Positions 26,094-34,308 of a DNA stretch of 64,000 nt are shown piece after piece; within the stretch, counting starts at the first letter, position 1; every line of letters starts with the position of its first letter. The position numbers and the translations under genes are program-made. The DNA lies in assembly GCA_018402565.1 (NCBI GenBank), contig JAGYIQ010000006.1:62001-126000 (forward strand). Direction: 5' to 3'. This stretch comes from Pirellulaceae bacterium. Lineage in GTDB: Bacteria > Planctomycetota > Planctomycetia > Pirellulales > Pirellulaceae. The notes under the pieces are model-generated. The model ran no database searches. It was not told the origin of the DNA and saw only the letters and a program-made list of their open reading frames with translations.

Positions 26094-27377
26094 GTGCTGA
26101 ATTCCGAGCAACGGATGGGTGAGAGCGACAGCCAGGGGCACCCCGTGGCCTGGCAGTCCGGTGGTCAGGATGGCCGCCAAGCGACCTCGTCGATTTTGAT
26201 CCACCACAAGCCGACGGGAAGGCAAGCGTCGATCGGGCGTCGATTGGGCGCGTATGGATCGGGCTCGGGGCAAGGTGGCGAGCCCACCGTGGTCGTCATC
26301 GCCGGGATGCACGGCAACGAACCGAGCGGAATTTTTGCGTTTCAAGAATTGCTGGAGGAGTTGCAGCGGACGCCGGTGGCGTTGCGTGGCCGAGTGATTG
26401 GTTTGGCAGGAAATTTGCCGGCCTTGCAGCAAGGGGTCCGTTTTATTGACCGAGATCTCAATCGCGTCTGGCAAACGCAAACGCCGGCGGAGCCACTTAC
26501 CGGGATTCGGCCGGTTTGGAGTTGCGATTCCTTGATCTTGGAAGCGAAGCAGCGAGACGAGTTGTATGCTGAGATTCGCCAGATTCTCGGGGAGGCGGCG
26601 GGGCCGTGTATCTTTGTCGACCTGCACACGACCTCCAGCCAATCGCCGCCGTTTATGCCCTTCGATGATACGCTCAAGAATCGAGATTTTGTCAGCCAGT
26701 TTCCCGTGCCAGCGGTCTTGGGTTTGGAGGAGTTCTTGCCGGGTACGCTGCTGAGCTATCTGAATCATTATGATGTGGTCACCTTTGGATACGAGGCCGG
26801 TCAACACGACGATCCGCAATCGATTGTTCTGCATCGCGAGATGTTGTGGTGTGCGCTGCAGTTTGCTGGCTGCCTGCCGACGAGTTGCCGGTCACGGGTC
26901 GAACAGGCACGATCGGTGCTGCGGACGAACTCGGCCCGCTGGCTCGGGTGTTATGAGGTCCTGTATCGGTACGACCTGCAGGAACACGATGTCTTTCGCA
27001 TGGAGCCCGGCTTCAGCAGCTTTCAAGCCGTTCGCGCAGGACAACGCCTGGCGACGAAGAATGCCGAAGTCGTAAGCAGTCCTTTCTCCGGTGCGATTTT
27101 TATGCCACTGTATCAATCCAAGGGGAATGACGGTTTTTTTCTGATTCGGAGATTCTCACGGTTTTGGCTATGGTTGTCGCGTTTGGCACGACACGGCCGA
27201 GCGGAACGCTGGTTGGGTTGGCTGCCAGGCGTTCAGGTACAAAAAGAGGATGCTCGGCGAATTCTAGTCGATCCGCGGATAGCTAGGTTTTTGTCGCGGC
27301 AGATCTTTCATCTGCTCGGGTATCGACGCAGCGCTGATGTCGATGGTCGTGTGCTGTACGTCCGCCGGGATCGCTAA
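26094..27377 (+). CDS. Succinylglutamate desuccinylase/aspartoacylase-like metallohydrolase
   Basis: 427 residues. An M14-like zinc carboxypeptidase fold of the AstE/AspA type: VVVIAGMHGNEPSGIFAF (residues ~66-84) gives the HxxE zinc pair, RFIDRDLNRVW carries the substrate-binding Arg/Asn, and IFVDLHTTSSQ supplies the third zinc histidine. The family cleaves N-acyl amino acids. The GTG start at 26094 directly follows the TGA of the ligase-like gene; GGAGG five bases upstream lies inside that gene. An ATG at 26115 is a weaker choice. Coupling to an amide-forming ligase suggests both act on the same peptide-like compound (inference). Confidence 0.85.
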   Translation: MLNSEQRMGESDSQGHPVAWQSGGQDGRQATSSILIHHKPTGRQASIGRRLGAYGSGSGQGGEPTVVVIAGMHGNEPSGIFAFQELLEELQRTPVALRGRVIGLAGNLPALQQGVRFIDRDLNRVWQTQTPAEPLTGIRPVWSCDSLILEAKQRDELYAEIRQILGEAAGPCIFVDLHTTSSQSPPFMPFDDTLKNRDFVSQFPVPAVLGLEEFLPGTLLSYLNHYDVVTFGYEAGQHDDPQSIVLHREMLWCALQFAGCLPTSCRSRVEQARSVLRTNSARWLGCYEVLYRYDLQEHDVFRMEPGFSSFQAVRAGQRLATKNAEVVSSPFSGAIFMPLYQSKGNDGFFLIRRFSRFWLWLSRLARHGRAERWLGWLPGVQVQKEDARRILVDPRIARFLSRQIFHLLGYRRSADVDGRVLYVRRDR

Positions 27378-27631
27378 GGACCTGTCGGTAATTCACCTAC
27401 GGCAACGGAAATCAGCCGGAGTGCGTTAACACCCGGATTTTTACGGAGCCGAAATCAGCCGGAGTGCGTTAACATCCGGTTTTCGTTTATTTGCGGACGA
27501 TTCCTACGTGTAAAAATGGTGTATGCTATTGGTCGAGGGGGGCCGGTCGACGGGCGCGTCTGGGAACAGGTTCTACGGAATGGAAATCAGCCGGAGTGCG
27601 TTAGCACGCGGTTTTCTAAGGAGTAACTGCC
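27378..27631. other. Intergenic region with three AATCAGCCGGAGTGCG repeats
   Basis: No gene. Repeats at 27407-27442, 27450-27484 and 27582-27617; the last ends right at the AAGGAG ribosome binding site of the next gene. Confidence 0.75.
27407..27617 (+). repeat. Three direct copies of the AATCAGCCGGAGTGCGTTA repeat
   Basis: Units ggaaatcagccggagtgcg + ttaRcaNNcggtttt, with a 97-bp non-repeat spacer before the third copy. The unit has a weak internal stem: CCGG...CCGG around AGTGCGTTAACA. Confidence 0.85.
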
Positions 27632-29308
27632 ATGATTGATTTGAGGCGTTCGGTCTGTGTTTGGGTGTTGCTGGCTCTGTTGGCGAGCTTGAGCCCATTA
27701 CGCTGGTTGGGTTCGAGTGTCATGGGTGTGACCGTGGGAACGGTGTTTAGCGAGCCTGGCGAACGAGAGCGGGGTGCCTCCGGCGATTGGCGAGTGACGC
27801 TGCGGCGACGAGAGGCAGTAACCGAGGGCAGTCGACATTTTCACATCCGTGAATCGCAGCATGACTGGTCACTGGGTCGGACGGCGGTGATCATCTGTGA
27901 TCTCTGGGACGCGCATCATTCGTTCAACGCCACCGAGCGGGTCAATGAGATGGCGCCGCGGGTCGAGGCGTTTGTCAGCCGCGCCCGGCAAGGGGGGGCT
28001 GTGATTATTCACGCCCCCAGCGATTGTATGGCGGCATATGAGGACCATGCGGGGCGACTTCGTGCGCGGGAGATTCCGGCGGCTCCGGAGATTCCGGTTG
28101 GGGTGCAGCAATGGTGCACGCAGATTCCGGCCGAGCAGGCTGGGACGTACCCAATCGACCAGTCGGATGGGGGCGAAGACGATGACCCGACGCGCAACGC
28201 AGCCTGGGCCGAGGAACTGCGTGCCGCGGGACGGAATCCGCGTCAGCCCTGGTTGCGACAACATCCCGACGTGACGATCGACGCAGTGCGGGATTACATC
28301 ACCGATCAGGGCCCAGAGGTTTGGAGTATCTTGCACCAGCACGATATCGAGCAGGTGCTGTTGGTGGGCGTGCATGTCAACATGTGTGTGCTGGGACGGC
28401 CATTTGGTTTGAGAAACTTGGTGGCCGGCGGCAAGCAGGCTGTCCTGGTGCGAGATCTGACGGACTCGATGTACAACCCGGCCAGTTGGCCGTACGTCAA
28501 TCACCATACCGGCACGGACTTGATCATCCAACACATTGAGAAATTTGTCTGTCCGACAATGACCAGCGACCAGTTGCTGGGTGGTGAGCCGTTTCGATTT
28601 GTGTCGGACTCGCGTCCGCGGTTGCTGTTGGTGATTGCGGAGCCGGAATACCAGACCGACGACTCGTTGGCGGACTTCGCGTTGCCGGGATTGGGGCAAG
28701 AGTATGCGGTCGAATGTGTCTTTGGATCGGTGAATGATCCAGCCGAGATTCCTGGACTGGCGTTGTTGACTCAAGCCGATGTCGCCCTGCTGAGTGTGCG
28801 TCGGCGGCCCTTGACGCCGGCAGATATGTCACTGGTGCGAGCCTACGTGCGAAGTCGAAAACCACTGGTGGGGATTCGCACCGCCAGTCATCCGTTTCAT
28901 TGGCAGGACCAGGCGGCTCCGGAAGGTCTGGAGATTTGGCCATCGTTTGACGCTGACATTTGGGGTGGGAATTATCAAGGGCATTTTGGCAATCAGCATT
29001 CGCCGCGGGTGACGACTGATGCAGCGAATACTTCTGATCGTCTGGTGACGGATTGGCCAGAGACTTACACCAGTCCTGGTTCGTTGTATCGCACGGCTCC
29101 GTTGGCCGAGGCCGCTCGGCCTTTGTTGTGGGGTTCGATTGAAGGCCAGGATCCCCAGCCGGTCGCTTGGACATACCGCCGCGCGGACGGTGGTGTTTCT
29201 TTTTATACGTCGTTGGGACATGCCGGCGATTTCGCTCAGCCAGCCTTCCAGAATTTGTTGAAACGTGGCATCGCCTGGACACTGGAGATGCGTGACATCG
29301 AGCCTTAG
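27632..29308 (+). CDS. Exported isochorismatase-like / ThuA-like fusion protein
   Basis: 558 residues. A signal peptide (residues 6-33) is followed by a cysteine hydrolase of the isochorismatase-like fold: TAVIICDLWDAHHSF with the catalytic Asp, and VLLVGVHVNMCVLGR with the nucleophile Cys near residue 252. From about residue 325 the chain continues as a ThuA-like trehalose-utilisation/glutamine-amidotransferase-like domain (RPRLLLVIAEPEYQTDDSL, RKPLVGIRTASHPFHW, WGGNYQGHFGN, FYTSLGHAGDF, FQNLLKRGIAWTL). Being exported, it may act on a polysaccharide- or amide-type substrate in the periplasm. AAGGAG lies ten bases before ATG 27632. The C-terminal part resembles the end of the protein at 784-5439. 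Confidence 0.85.
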   Translation: MIDLRRSVCVWVLLALLASLSPLRWLGSSVMGVTVGTVFSEPGERERGASGDWRVTLRRREAVTEGSRHFHIRESQHDWSLGRTAVIICDLWDAHHSFNATERVNEMAPRVEAFVSRARQGGAVIIHAPSDCMAAYEDHAGRLRAREIPAAPEIPVGVQQWCTQIPAEQAGTYPIDQSDGGEDDDPTRNAAWAEELRAAGRNPRQPWLRQHPDVTIDAVRDYITDQGPEVWSILHQHDIEQVLLVGVHVNMCVLGRPFGLRNLVAGGKQAVLVRDLTDSMYNPASWPYVNHHTGTDLIIQHIEKFVCPTMTSDQLLGGEPFRFVSDSRPRLLLVIAEPEYQTDDSLADFALPGLGQEYAVECVFGSVNDPAEIPGLALLTQADVALLSVRRRPLTPADMSLVRAYVRSRKPLVGIRTASHPFHWQDQAAPEGLEIWPSFDADIWGGNYQGHFGNQHSPRVTTDAANTSDRLVTDWPETYTSPGSLYRTAPLAEAARPLLWGSIEGQDPQPVAWTYRRADGGVSFYTSLGHAGDFAQPAFQNLLKRGIAWTLEMRDIEP

Positions 29309-29568
29309 GACTTGTGCGCAAATTAGTTACCGAATTGCTCGAACCGGTAAGCGTCCAATTGTCGCAAAAACCGGGTGCTAACGCACTCCGGCTGATTTCC
29401 AATTCGGTAAGTTAATTACCGACAAGTACTCAGGAGCTCTGGTGCATTGTCAATCGTTAGTGTTCGGGTCGATCCAGCAAGCGGGCAGGAGTCCATGGTC
29501 GGAACGGCCTTTCGGCTGCTGCGTACCATCGAATCCTGACCCAGAGAGCATACACGGATCGTGCAGCG
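29309..29568. other. Convergent intergenic region
   Basis: No gene. Contains one inverted copy of the AATCAGCCGGAGTGCG repeat (29366-29400) and short ACCGGTAA/TTACCG matches near it. Confidence 0.6.
29366..29400 (-). repeat. AATCAGCCGGAGTGCGTTA repeat, inverted copy
   Basis: Reads aaaaaccgggtgctaacgca + ctccggctgatttcc, the reverse complement of the 27.4-kb copies, which lie on the other side of the fusion gene. Confidence 0.85.
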
Positions 29569-30504
29569 TTACATTTCCAGATAGGCGGCGAATTGGTTCG
29601 CGATCTCGTCCAGGGTCGCGGGACGCCAGGTCGCGCGGAGTCGTTCCACGCGTTGGTCCATGGCAGCTTGTTCCGCAGCGATGATTGTTTGAAGCGTTTC
29701 CTGCAATTTATCGTCGGAAGTGGTCAGCAGCGAGGCCAATCGTGTCATCGCTGTGGCGTGATCGTTGATCGCTCCAAGTTTTTCTTGTAGTTCACAGAAG
29801 GTCGCATAGAGTGCCGCACGGAAGGACGCTGGAAACGCGGGCGTGAAGACCTCCATCGCATAGCGGACGTGCTTACCAGCGATTCTGATTTGGTGAATCT
29901 GTTCGATCGATGCCAGGCCAATCGCCGCTTGTGTGAAGAACGATTCGACCAAAGGACGTAGCTCTGCTCGAGCCAGCTCCAGCAGTGTTGGGGATTCTGT
30001 CGATTCGCTTTTGGCCAAATGATCCAGCAGTCGGCCGGAGTGTGCGCGAAACCGCTGGCGTTTGGACTTGCGAGTTTCAGGGTGCAGGGGCACCTGAGCC
30101 AGGCGTCGTTGGTCCTGCAAGCACATCTGCAATCGAGCACGTTGTTTTTTGGATATCGCTTGTTTTAAGGGCGGGGTGGCAACTCGCTCCAACAGCACGT
30201 CCCAGTCTCGAGCATCGCCGGCCTTTTTCCGCATGCGTTTCAGATAACGTTCCGCCCAGACCAGGTCGTTGGGTGACAGTAACTTGGCAAACAACTGCAC
30301 GGCAACTCGCGCACGTCGGGTAGAAACCCGCAGTTGATGGACGGGTTCGGGGCTTGCTTCCCAATCCTGTCGCACGCGTTTGAGCCAGCGATGAACGGCT
30401 CGGAGACGCTTTTTCAGGCAGCGTTCGGCGGCGACCCTGGCGTCCACCTGACCGACGGTGTCCGGGTTCCCTACAGGTGGATTCGGTCGTTTTTTCGAGG
30501 TCAT
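29569..30504 (-). CDS. CHAD-domain protein
   Basis: 311 residues of all-helical, Arg/Lys-rich CHAD (conserved histidine alpha-helical) domain. The two histidine repeats are visible: PVHQLRVSTRRARVAVQLF near residue 56 and IHQIRIAGKHVRYAMEVF near residue 205, the latter followed by LGAINDHATAM. CHAD proteins bind polyphosphate through their basic surface. No CYTH triphosphatase domain is attached or adjacent. The frame has a clean ATG at 30504 (MTSKKRPN). No operon partner is close on this strand. Confidence 0.9.
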   Translation of the reverse strand: MTSKKRPNPPVGNPDTVGQVDARVAAERCLKKRLRAVHRWLKRVRQDWEASPEPVHQLRVSTRRARVAVQLFAKLLSPNDLVWAERYLKRMRKKAGDARDWDVLLERVATPPLKQAISKKQRARLQMCLQDQRRLAQVPLHPETRKSKRQRFRAHSGRLLDHLAKSESTESPTLLELARAELRPLVESFFTQAAIGLASIEQIHQIRIAGKHVRYAMEVFTPAFPASFRAALYATFCELQEKLGAINDHATAMTRLASLLTTSDDKLQETLQTIIAAEQAAMDQRVERLRATWRPATLDEIANQFAAYLEM

Positions 30505-30755
30505 GATGCGACGGCCTCAGACGGGCATGGCTCGGTGGAGTGGGTACTGGCCCGCGGCTCTGGTACAGGCATCGTCCCATCGGTGCCAGACGACCGAACC
30601 CAAATTCGTAGTCGTCAGTTCCGTCGGATTCCTCTGAGTTTAGTTGCGACCCGTCCGCAATGAAAGTGCCACCGCTCGCCAATCGAGTTAACGGTAGAAA
30701 GCACCGCCGATGCGGGCGTGTTTTGTTAAGGAATCTTAATCTTCTGGGGCGACGA

Positions 30756-30804
30756 GTGCTTTGTCACCGTTTGCTTTTGGGATCGGTGTGGTAAAGGGGT
30801 CAGG
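30756..30804 (-). repeat. Half copy of the TA-flanked palindromic element
   Basis: Read on the minus strand: CCTGACCCCTTTACCACACC, then a GATCCCAAAAG stretch, ending GGTGACAAAGCAC. This is the right half of the element found whole at 6859 and 55270. Its inner end overlaps the 3' end of the FecR-like gene and contains that gene's TGA stop. Confidence 0.8.
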
Positions 30805-32560
30805 GTTGGAATGGGAAAGCGCCGAACTCGGCCAAGGGTCCGAGCAGTTCCTTCATCGCCTCGCGGTACTCCGCCCAGGAGTTGAAGTCGCGACGTTTGC
30901 CGTGAATCATCAGGCTGCCGCGGAAGTTGTCGAGGCCGGGGGGAGGGCCGAGTCGCTCCTTGGGGCCGGGCTGCGGCGGCCGCGGCGGTTTGTTCGGTGC
31001 GAACTGCGACAGGATCTCGTTCTGCGCCTTGATGGCTTCGTTGAAGTTGCCGAAGTTAAACTCTTGGTCATTCAGCCGCAGTTGACCTTGCGGTTGCGGT
31101 CCCGCGGTCCGAGCATCCACAAATTGACTCCAAGTGTCAGATAGCGAATCCTCGGCGGCTTCCAGGCCGTGAAACAGGCGATCGCGGACAGTAGCGAAAA
31201 CCGTTTCGTCGTCAAATTGGAGGGAGCGACCGTCCAGCGACACGACGCCTGTCAAGCGACCGGAGACGTGGCGAAGTCGCGCAGCGAGCGCCGCGGGTGC
31301 GGGGACTGGCGAGGTTGCCGGCGAGGGCGCTGGCGTGGTGTTACGGGGATCTTCTGCGAGCACTGGCGTGTTAGGATTGATTAGCTGTGTCGGCGAATAC
31401 AAGGTCAAGTTATAAGTGTCGTCGGCGGTCAGGAGCCATTGTTGTTGCGTGGCTTGCTCCCGAGTGGCAACGCTGACTTGACCACCGCGAACTTCAATTT
31501 CGGTGACGCCTGCTGGATCGACCAAGACATCAAAGGTGGTACCCAGGTCGGTGACCATGGCGGTGGGCGTGAGGACTTGGAAGCCGATCGCTTCCGTCGG
31601 AACCTGCGCTGCGATCTCGCCCTGCCACAAGTGGAGCGCATTCTCGCCCACGAGCTCGATGCGACTTGGTGCGTATACCTCGACCACCGCGCCACTGGCC
31701 ATGGTCAGTTGCAATTCACCAGAATGCAACTGCAATACCGTGGCCCCGAGTCCTTGGCCCTCGTGCCACGTCGCGGGCTGTTGGATCGTGCCTGGATCGC
31801 TCGTCGATTCGTCGAGCATTCCGCTCGATTGTGCAACGCGACTGATCGTGGCCAAGAGCGGACCGCTGGTGTCGGTCCCCAGTGGATCGGTCGCGGGAGG
31901 ATCCTGTTCCAGAGGCGTTGGGCGTTCGACCCGCATCGTGTCCGGATCGAGTGGGGGCGTCAGCGGCTCCAGTTGGGCTGTGATGGATGGGTCAAGTGTC
32001 GGCAAGCCAGTGTCCACAGTGTCCGCGGTGTTTGGAGTGTTCGGAGCGACAGGCTGCGTCGGCGTCGGCGAGGTTTGCGCCAGGTCGCCACTTGTTGGTG
32101 GAAGCGATGGTGAGTTGGCTTGATTGGGGCGTCGAGAAGATAGATAGCCTTGGTACCAGATCCCGGTAGCCGTCAAACCGAGGAGCAACCCGGCAGCGAT
32201 TAGCCAGCCCCAGCGGAGGGAGGGTGAGGTCTTCTTGGCCGTTGTGTTTTGAGACAGATCGACGGGCGGTGTGGTCGGAGGGCAGCGTTGCAGCACTTGT
32301 TGAACAAACGCCTCGGTCGCGGCGGGTGTCTCCGCTTGCAGCCGCAGCAGGCAATTGACCCACTGTTCATCGGCAATCCGCTGCCGCGTCGACGGAAATG
32401 CTTGCCAATGGTTTTGCAGCCACTGGACCTCGTGGAGCGCGAGGGGATCGCCCGCCGAGTGTCGCGCCCACAACTCGATGGCTTTGGTTGCAGCAGCGGC
32501 TTGGTCCGAACTAGCGGATGTGGCCGGAATGTTGTTTTTTTCTGGTGAATTGTCATTCAT
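30800..32560 (-). CDS. FecR-like transmembrane anti-sigma/regulatory protein
   Basis: 586 residues. A cytoplasmic N-terminus (residues 1-110, ELWARHSAGDPLALHEVQW) is followed by one membrane helix (WLIAAGLLLGLTATGIWY, about 117-135), a Pro/Thr-rich linker, and a periplasmic FecR domain at ~270-370 (LQLHSGELQLTMASGAVVEV, LGTTFDVLVD, EVRGGQVSV). FecR proteins sense a periplasmic cue and control an ECF sigma factor. The ATG at 32560 overlaps the stop of the sigma gene (ATGAATGA), which shows translational coupling; GGAG lies eight bases upstream. The C-terminal tail is Pro-rich and its stop codon lies within a repeat remnant, so the end may have been altered. Confidence 0.87.
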   Translation of the reverse strand: MNDNSPEKNNIPATSASSDQAAAATKAIELWARHSAGDPLALHEVQWLQNHWQAFPSTRQRIADEQWVNCLLRLQAETPAATEAFVQQVLQRCPPTTPPVDLSQNTTAKKTSPSLRWGWLIAAGLLLGLTATGIWYQGYLSSRRPNQANSPSLPPTSGDLAQTSPTPTQPVAPNTPNTADTVDTGLPTLDPSITAQLEPLTPPLDPDTMRVERPTPLEQDPPATDPLGTDTSGPLLATISRVAQSSGMLDESTSDPGTIQQPATWHEGQGLGATVLQLHSGELQLTMASGAVVEVYAPSRIELVGENALHLWQGEIAAQVPTEAIGFQVLTPTAMVTDLGTTFDVLVDPAGVTEIEVRGGQVSVATREQATQQQWLLTADDTYNLTLYSPTQLINPNTPVLAEDPRNTTPAPSPATSPVPAPAALAARLRHVSGRLTGVVSLDGRSLQFDDETVFATVRDRLFHGLEAAEDSLSDTWSQFVDARTAGPQPQGQLRLNDQEFNFGNFNEAIKAQNEILSQFAPNKPPRPPQPGPKERLGPPPGLDNFRGSLMIHGKRRDFNSWAEYREAMKELLGPLAEFGAFPFQP

Positions 32561-33437
32561 GAGTGGATCTCCGGGCCAATTGTTGTCGCACGCACTTGGC
32601 CAGGGCTTCTCGAATCCGGAGCAGGGCCATGCGAATCGCACCGGCACCACGTCCTTGTTGCTGCGCGATGGACTCGGCTGTGACTTGCTCGAAATAGTAC
32701 TGCTGGACCAATGCGCGTTGCGGCGGTTTAAGTTTCGCCAAACAACCGCGGAGCGAGGCCAACTGGGTCTCCGTATCGCTGTCGACTCCCGCAATGGTCT
32801 CGCTTTCGCTTGCCTGGGTTGCGTGTGATTTCTGCCAGTGGAACTGGGCCAAGTCCAGGTCCAAGTCCAGTGAGCGAAAACGGATCTGACGGTTCTGTTG
32901 GCGAAACCAAGTCCCGACACAGTTGCGAGCGATGCCGAAAATCCAAGCCTTCAGCGGGCTGCGGCCAGCGAATTGATCCAGGCTACGATAGACCTGGACA
33001 AATACTTCTTGGGCGACGTCGTCAACCGCCGCGTGACGCCCGAGGAACCGAGCGACGTACAAACGCACATCCCGTTGGTACTGTCGGACAATCTCCTCAA
33101 ACGACGGTAAAGTTGGATTTCTGGCGATGGGAGCGTGGGCTGTTGGAGCGTGCCCCTCGAGATGGCGTGCGGCGGGGTGCGTCGGTTCCGTCGACCAATT
33201 TGGCTCCACCGCCAGCGAATTGCGGGGCTGCCCTTCAGCGACCATGGCAGAGTCCGAGCCCACACCGGTTCCCGAGGAAGCGGAATTGGCGTTGGCCTCA
33301 GGCGGATGGTCGGGCGCCGCAGGGTCGATGGCTGAACTCCGATCGCTGGGGGTTGGCGGGAACGGCGGTTCTGTCGGCTCGAAACGATCGAGGCGCGCAA
33401 CTTCAATCGTTCCGAGTTTTATCATGTAAACGTTCAC
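32553..33437 (-). CDS. ECF-type RNA polymerase sigma factor
   Basis: About 294 residues. Region 2 is clear (FEEIVRQYQRDVRLYVARFL, DVAQEVFVQVYRSL, PLKAWIFGIARN), as is region 4 (LKPPQRALVQQYYFEQVTAE, then SIAQQQGRGAGAIRMALLRI). About 105 residues precede region 2, mostly Pro/Ala/Ser/Glu-rich, which is long for an ECF factor. The start is doubtful: GTG 33437 or ATG 33425, neither with a good ribosome binding site; a downstream start would remove most of the extension. It overlaps the FecR-like gene by eight bases, so the pair is most likely a sigma factor and its membrane regulator. Confidence 0.87.
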   Translation of the reverse strand: MNVYMIKLGTIEVARLDRFEPTEPPFPPTPSDRSSAIDPAAPDHPPEANANSASSGTGVGSDSAMVAEGQPRNSLAVEPNWSTEPTHPAARHLEGHAPTAHAPIARNPTLPSFEEIVRQYQRDVRLYVARFLGRHAAVDDVAQEVFVQVYRSLDQFAGRSPLKAWIFGIARNCVGTWFRQQNRQIRFRSLDLDLDLAQFHWQKSHATQASESETIAGVDSDTETQLASLRGCLAKLKPPQRALVQQYYFEQVTAESIAQQQGRGAGAIRMALLRIREALAKCVRQQLARRSTHE

Positions 33438-33455
33438 GGTACCAGGGTTATCCTA

Positions 33456-33499
33456 GTGCTTTACCACGCCAATCCCAAAATTAAATGGTGACAAAGCAC
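33456..33499 (-). repeat. 44-bp minimal derivative of the palindromic element
   Basis: GTGCTTTACCACGCC at the left, GGTGACAAAGCAC at the right, flanked on both sides by TA. It is the full element minus everything between the CTTT of GTGCTTT and the CTTT of CCCCTTTACCACAC. Confidence 0.8.
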
Positions 33500-33539
33500 T
33501 AAGGGCTCGTGCGCCAACACAAGTCGGATCGTTTTAGGG

Positions 33540-33670
33540 GCAAGCTTGCGCCACTCACATGTTTTTGCACGTTTTGTTGCACATGTTTTTGCACGTTTTG
33601 TTGCACTTAAGCGATCGGATTGTTTGCCCGACTTGCACCACGACACCCCACGGGGCGGGAACGGTTACTT
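33540..33670 (-). repeat. Dispersed repeat (GTTCACGCCCCGTAGGGTGTCGTGG family)
   Basis: Contains aagcgatcggattgtttgcc, then cgacttgcaccacgacaccc, then cacggggcgggaacggttac. Preceded by two tandem copies of tgtttttgcacgttttgttgcac. Confidence 0.75.
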
Positions 33671-33920
33671 TTTCGTAAACGATGTTTGACGCGGTGAAGT
33701 GGGCCACGGCATAACGAGTGCCATGGGTCTGTCGTCGGGTACTCGGGTCGCGTCACGAAAAATCTGACCTGATTTGGTCAAAGTGCGGCTCTTGGTGTGA
33801 AAACACTCGAGATATGGAGCGTTCGCAGCGTTTCAAGCGATTTTGGCACGGTAACACCTGCGGCTGGTGATTGTCGGCCAGGGGGCCCCATCCCAAGTTT
33901 TGAGGTCGACGAAGCACCTG

Positions 33921-34138
33921 GTGCTTTGTCACATCCAAAACTTGGCGTGTGGTAAAGGGGTCAGGAGTCAATTGTGCGAAGCACCCGTCGGGCCGTTCCG
34001 GCAATTGACTCCTGACTCATTTAGGCGTGTGGTAAAGGGGTCAGGAGTCAATTGTGCGAAGCACCCAAAGGGCCGTTCCGGCAATTGACTCCTGACCCCT
34101 TTACCACACCGATCCAAAATTTAACGGTGACAGAGCAA
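33921..34138. mobile_element. Palindromic TA-flanked element with two cores
   Basis: Left end GTGCTTTGTCACATCC, right end GGTGACAGAGCAA, with TG and TA on the flanks. Between them the hairpin core (GTGTGGTAAAGGGGTCAGGA ... TCCTGACNCNTTTA) is present twice in tandem, each with the loop GCGAAGCACCC. No coding capacity. Confidence 0.8.
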
Positions 34139-34308
34139 TAGTAGCGATTCGGGTGAAATTTCGAGTGACACTTGGCTGCGGCGGAACGACTGTGTCAGTG
34201 GTCCAGGGGGCGTTGGTGCCAGCCGCAGAGGCTTAGCCTGATAGACTGGCGGAATGGTTTGCGGTCGAATGAGTTGCGGTCGAGATTGCTGTAGTGGAGG
34301 AGTGTGCG

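Larger units (their letters stand above)
33438..34308. other. Long divergent intergenic region rich in repeats
   Basis: No gene supported over about 870 bp. Holds a 44-bp minimal palindromic element (33456-33499), a dispersed repeat (about 33540-33670), a two-core palindromic element (33921-34138), and presumably promoters for the sigma factor and the 34309 gene. Confidence 0.7.

Noticed and set aside
25815..26834. Minus-strand frame of 339 codons
   Set aside because: Antisense to the GCS2-like and aspartoacylase-like genes, both of which have clear active-site motifs.
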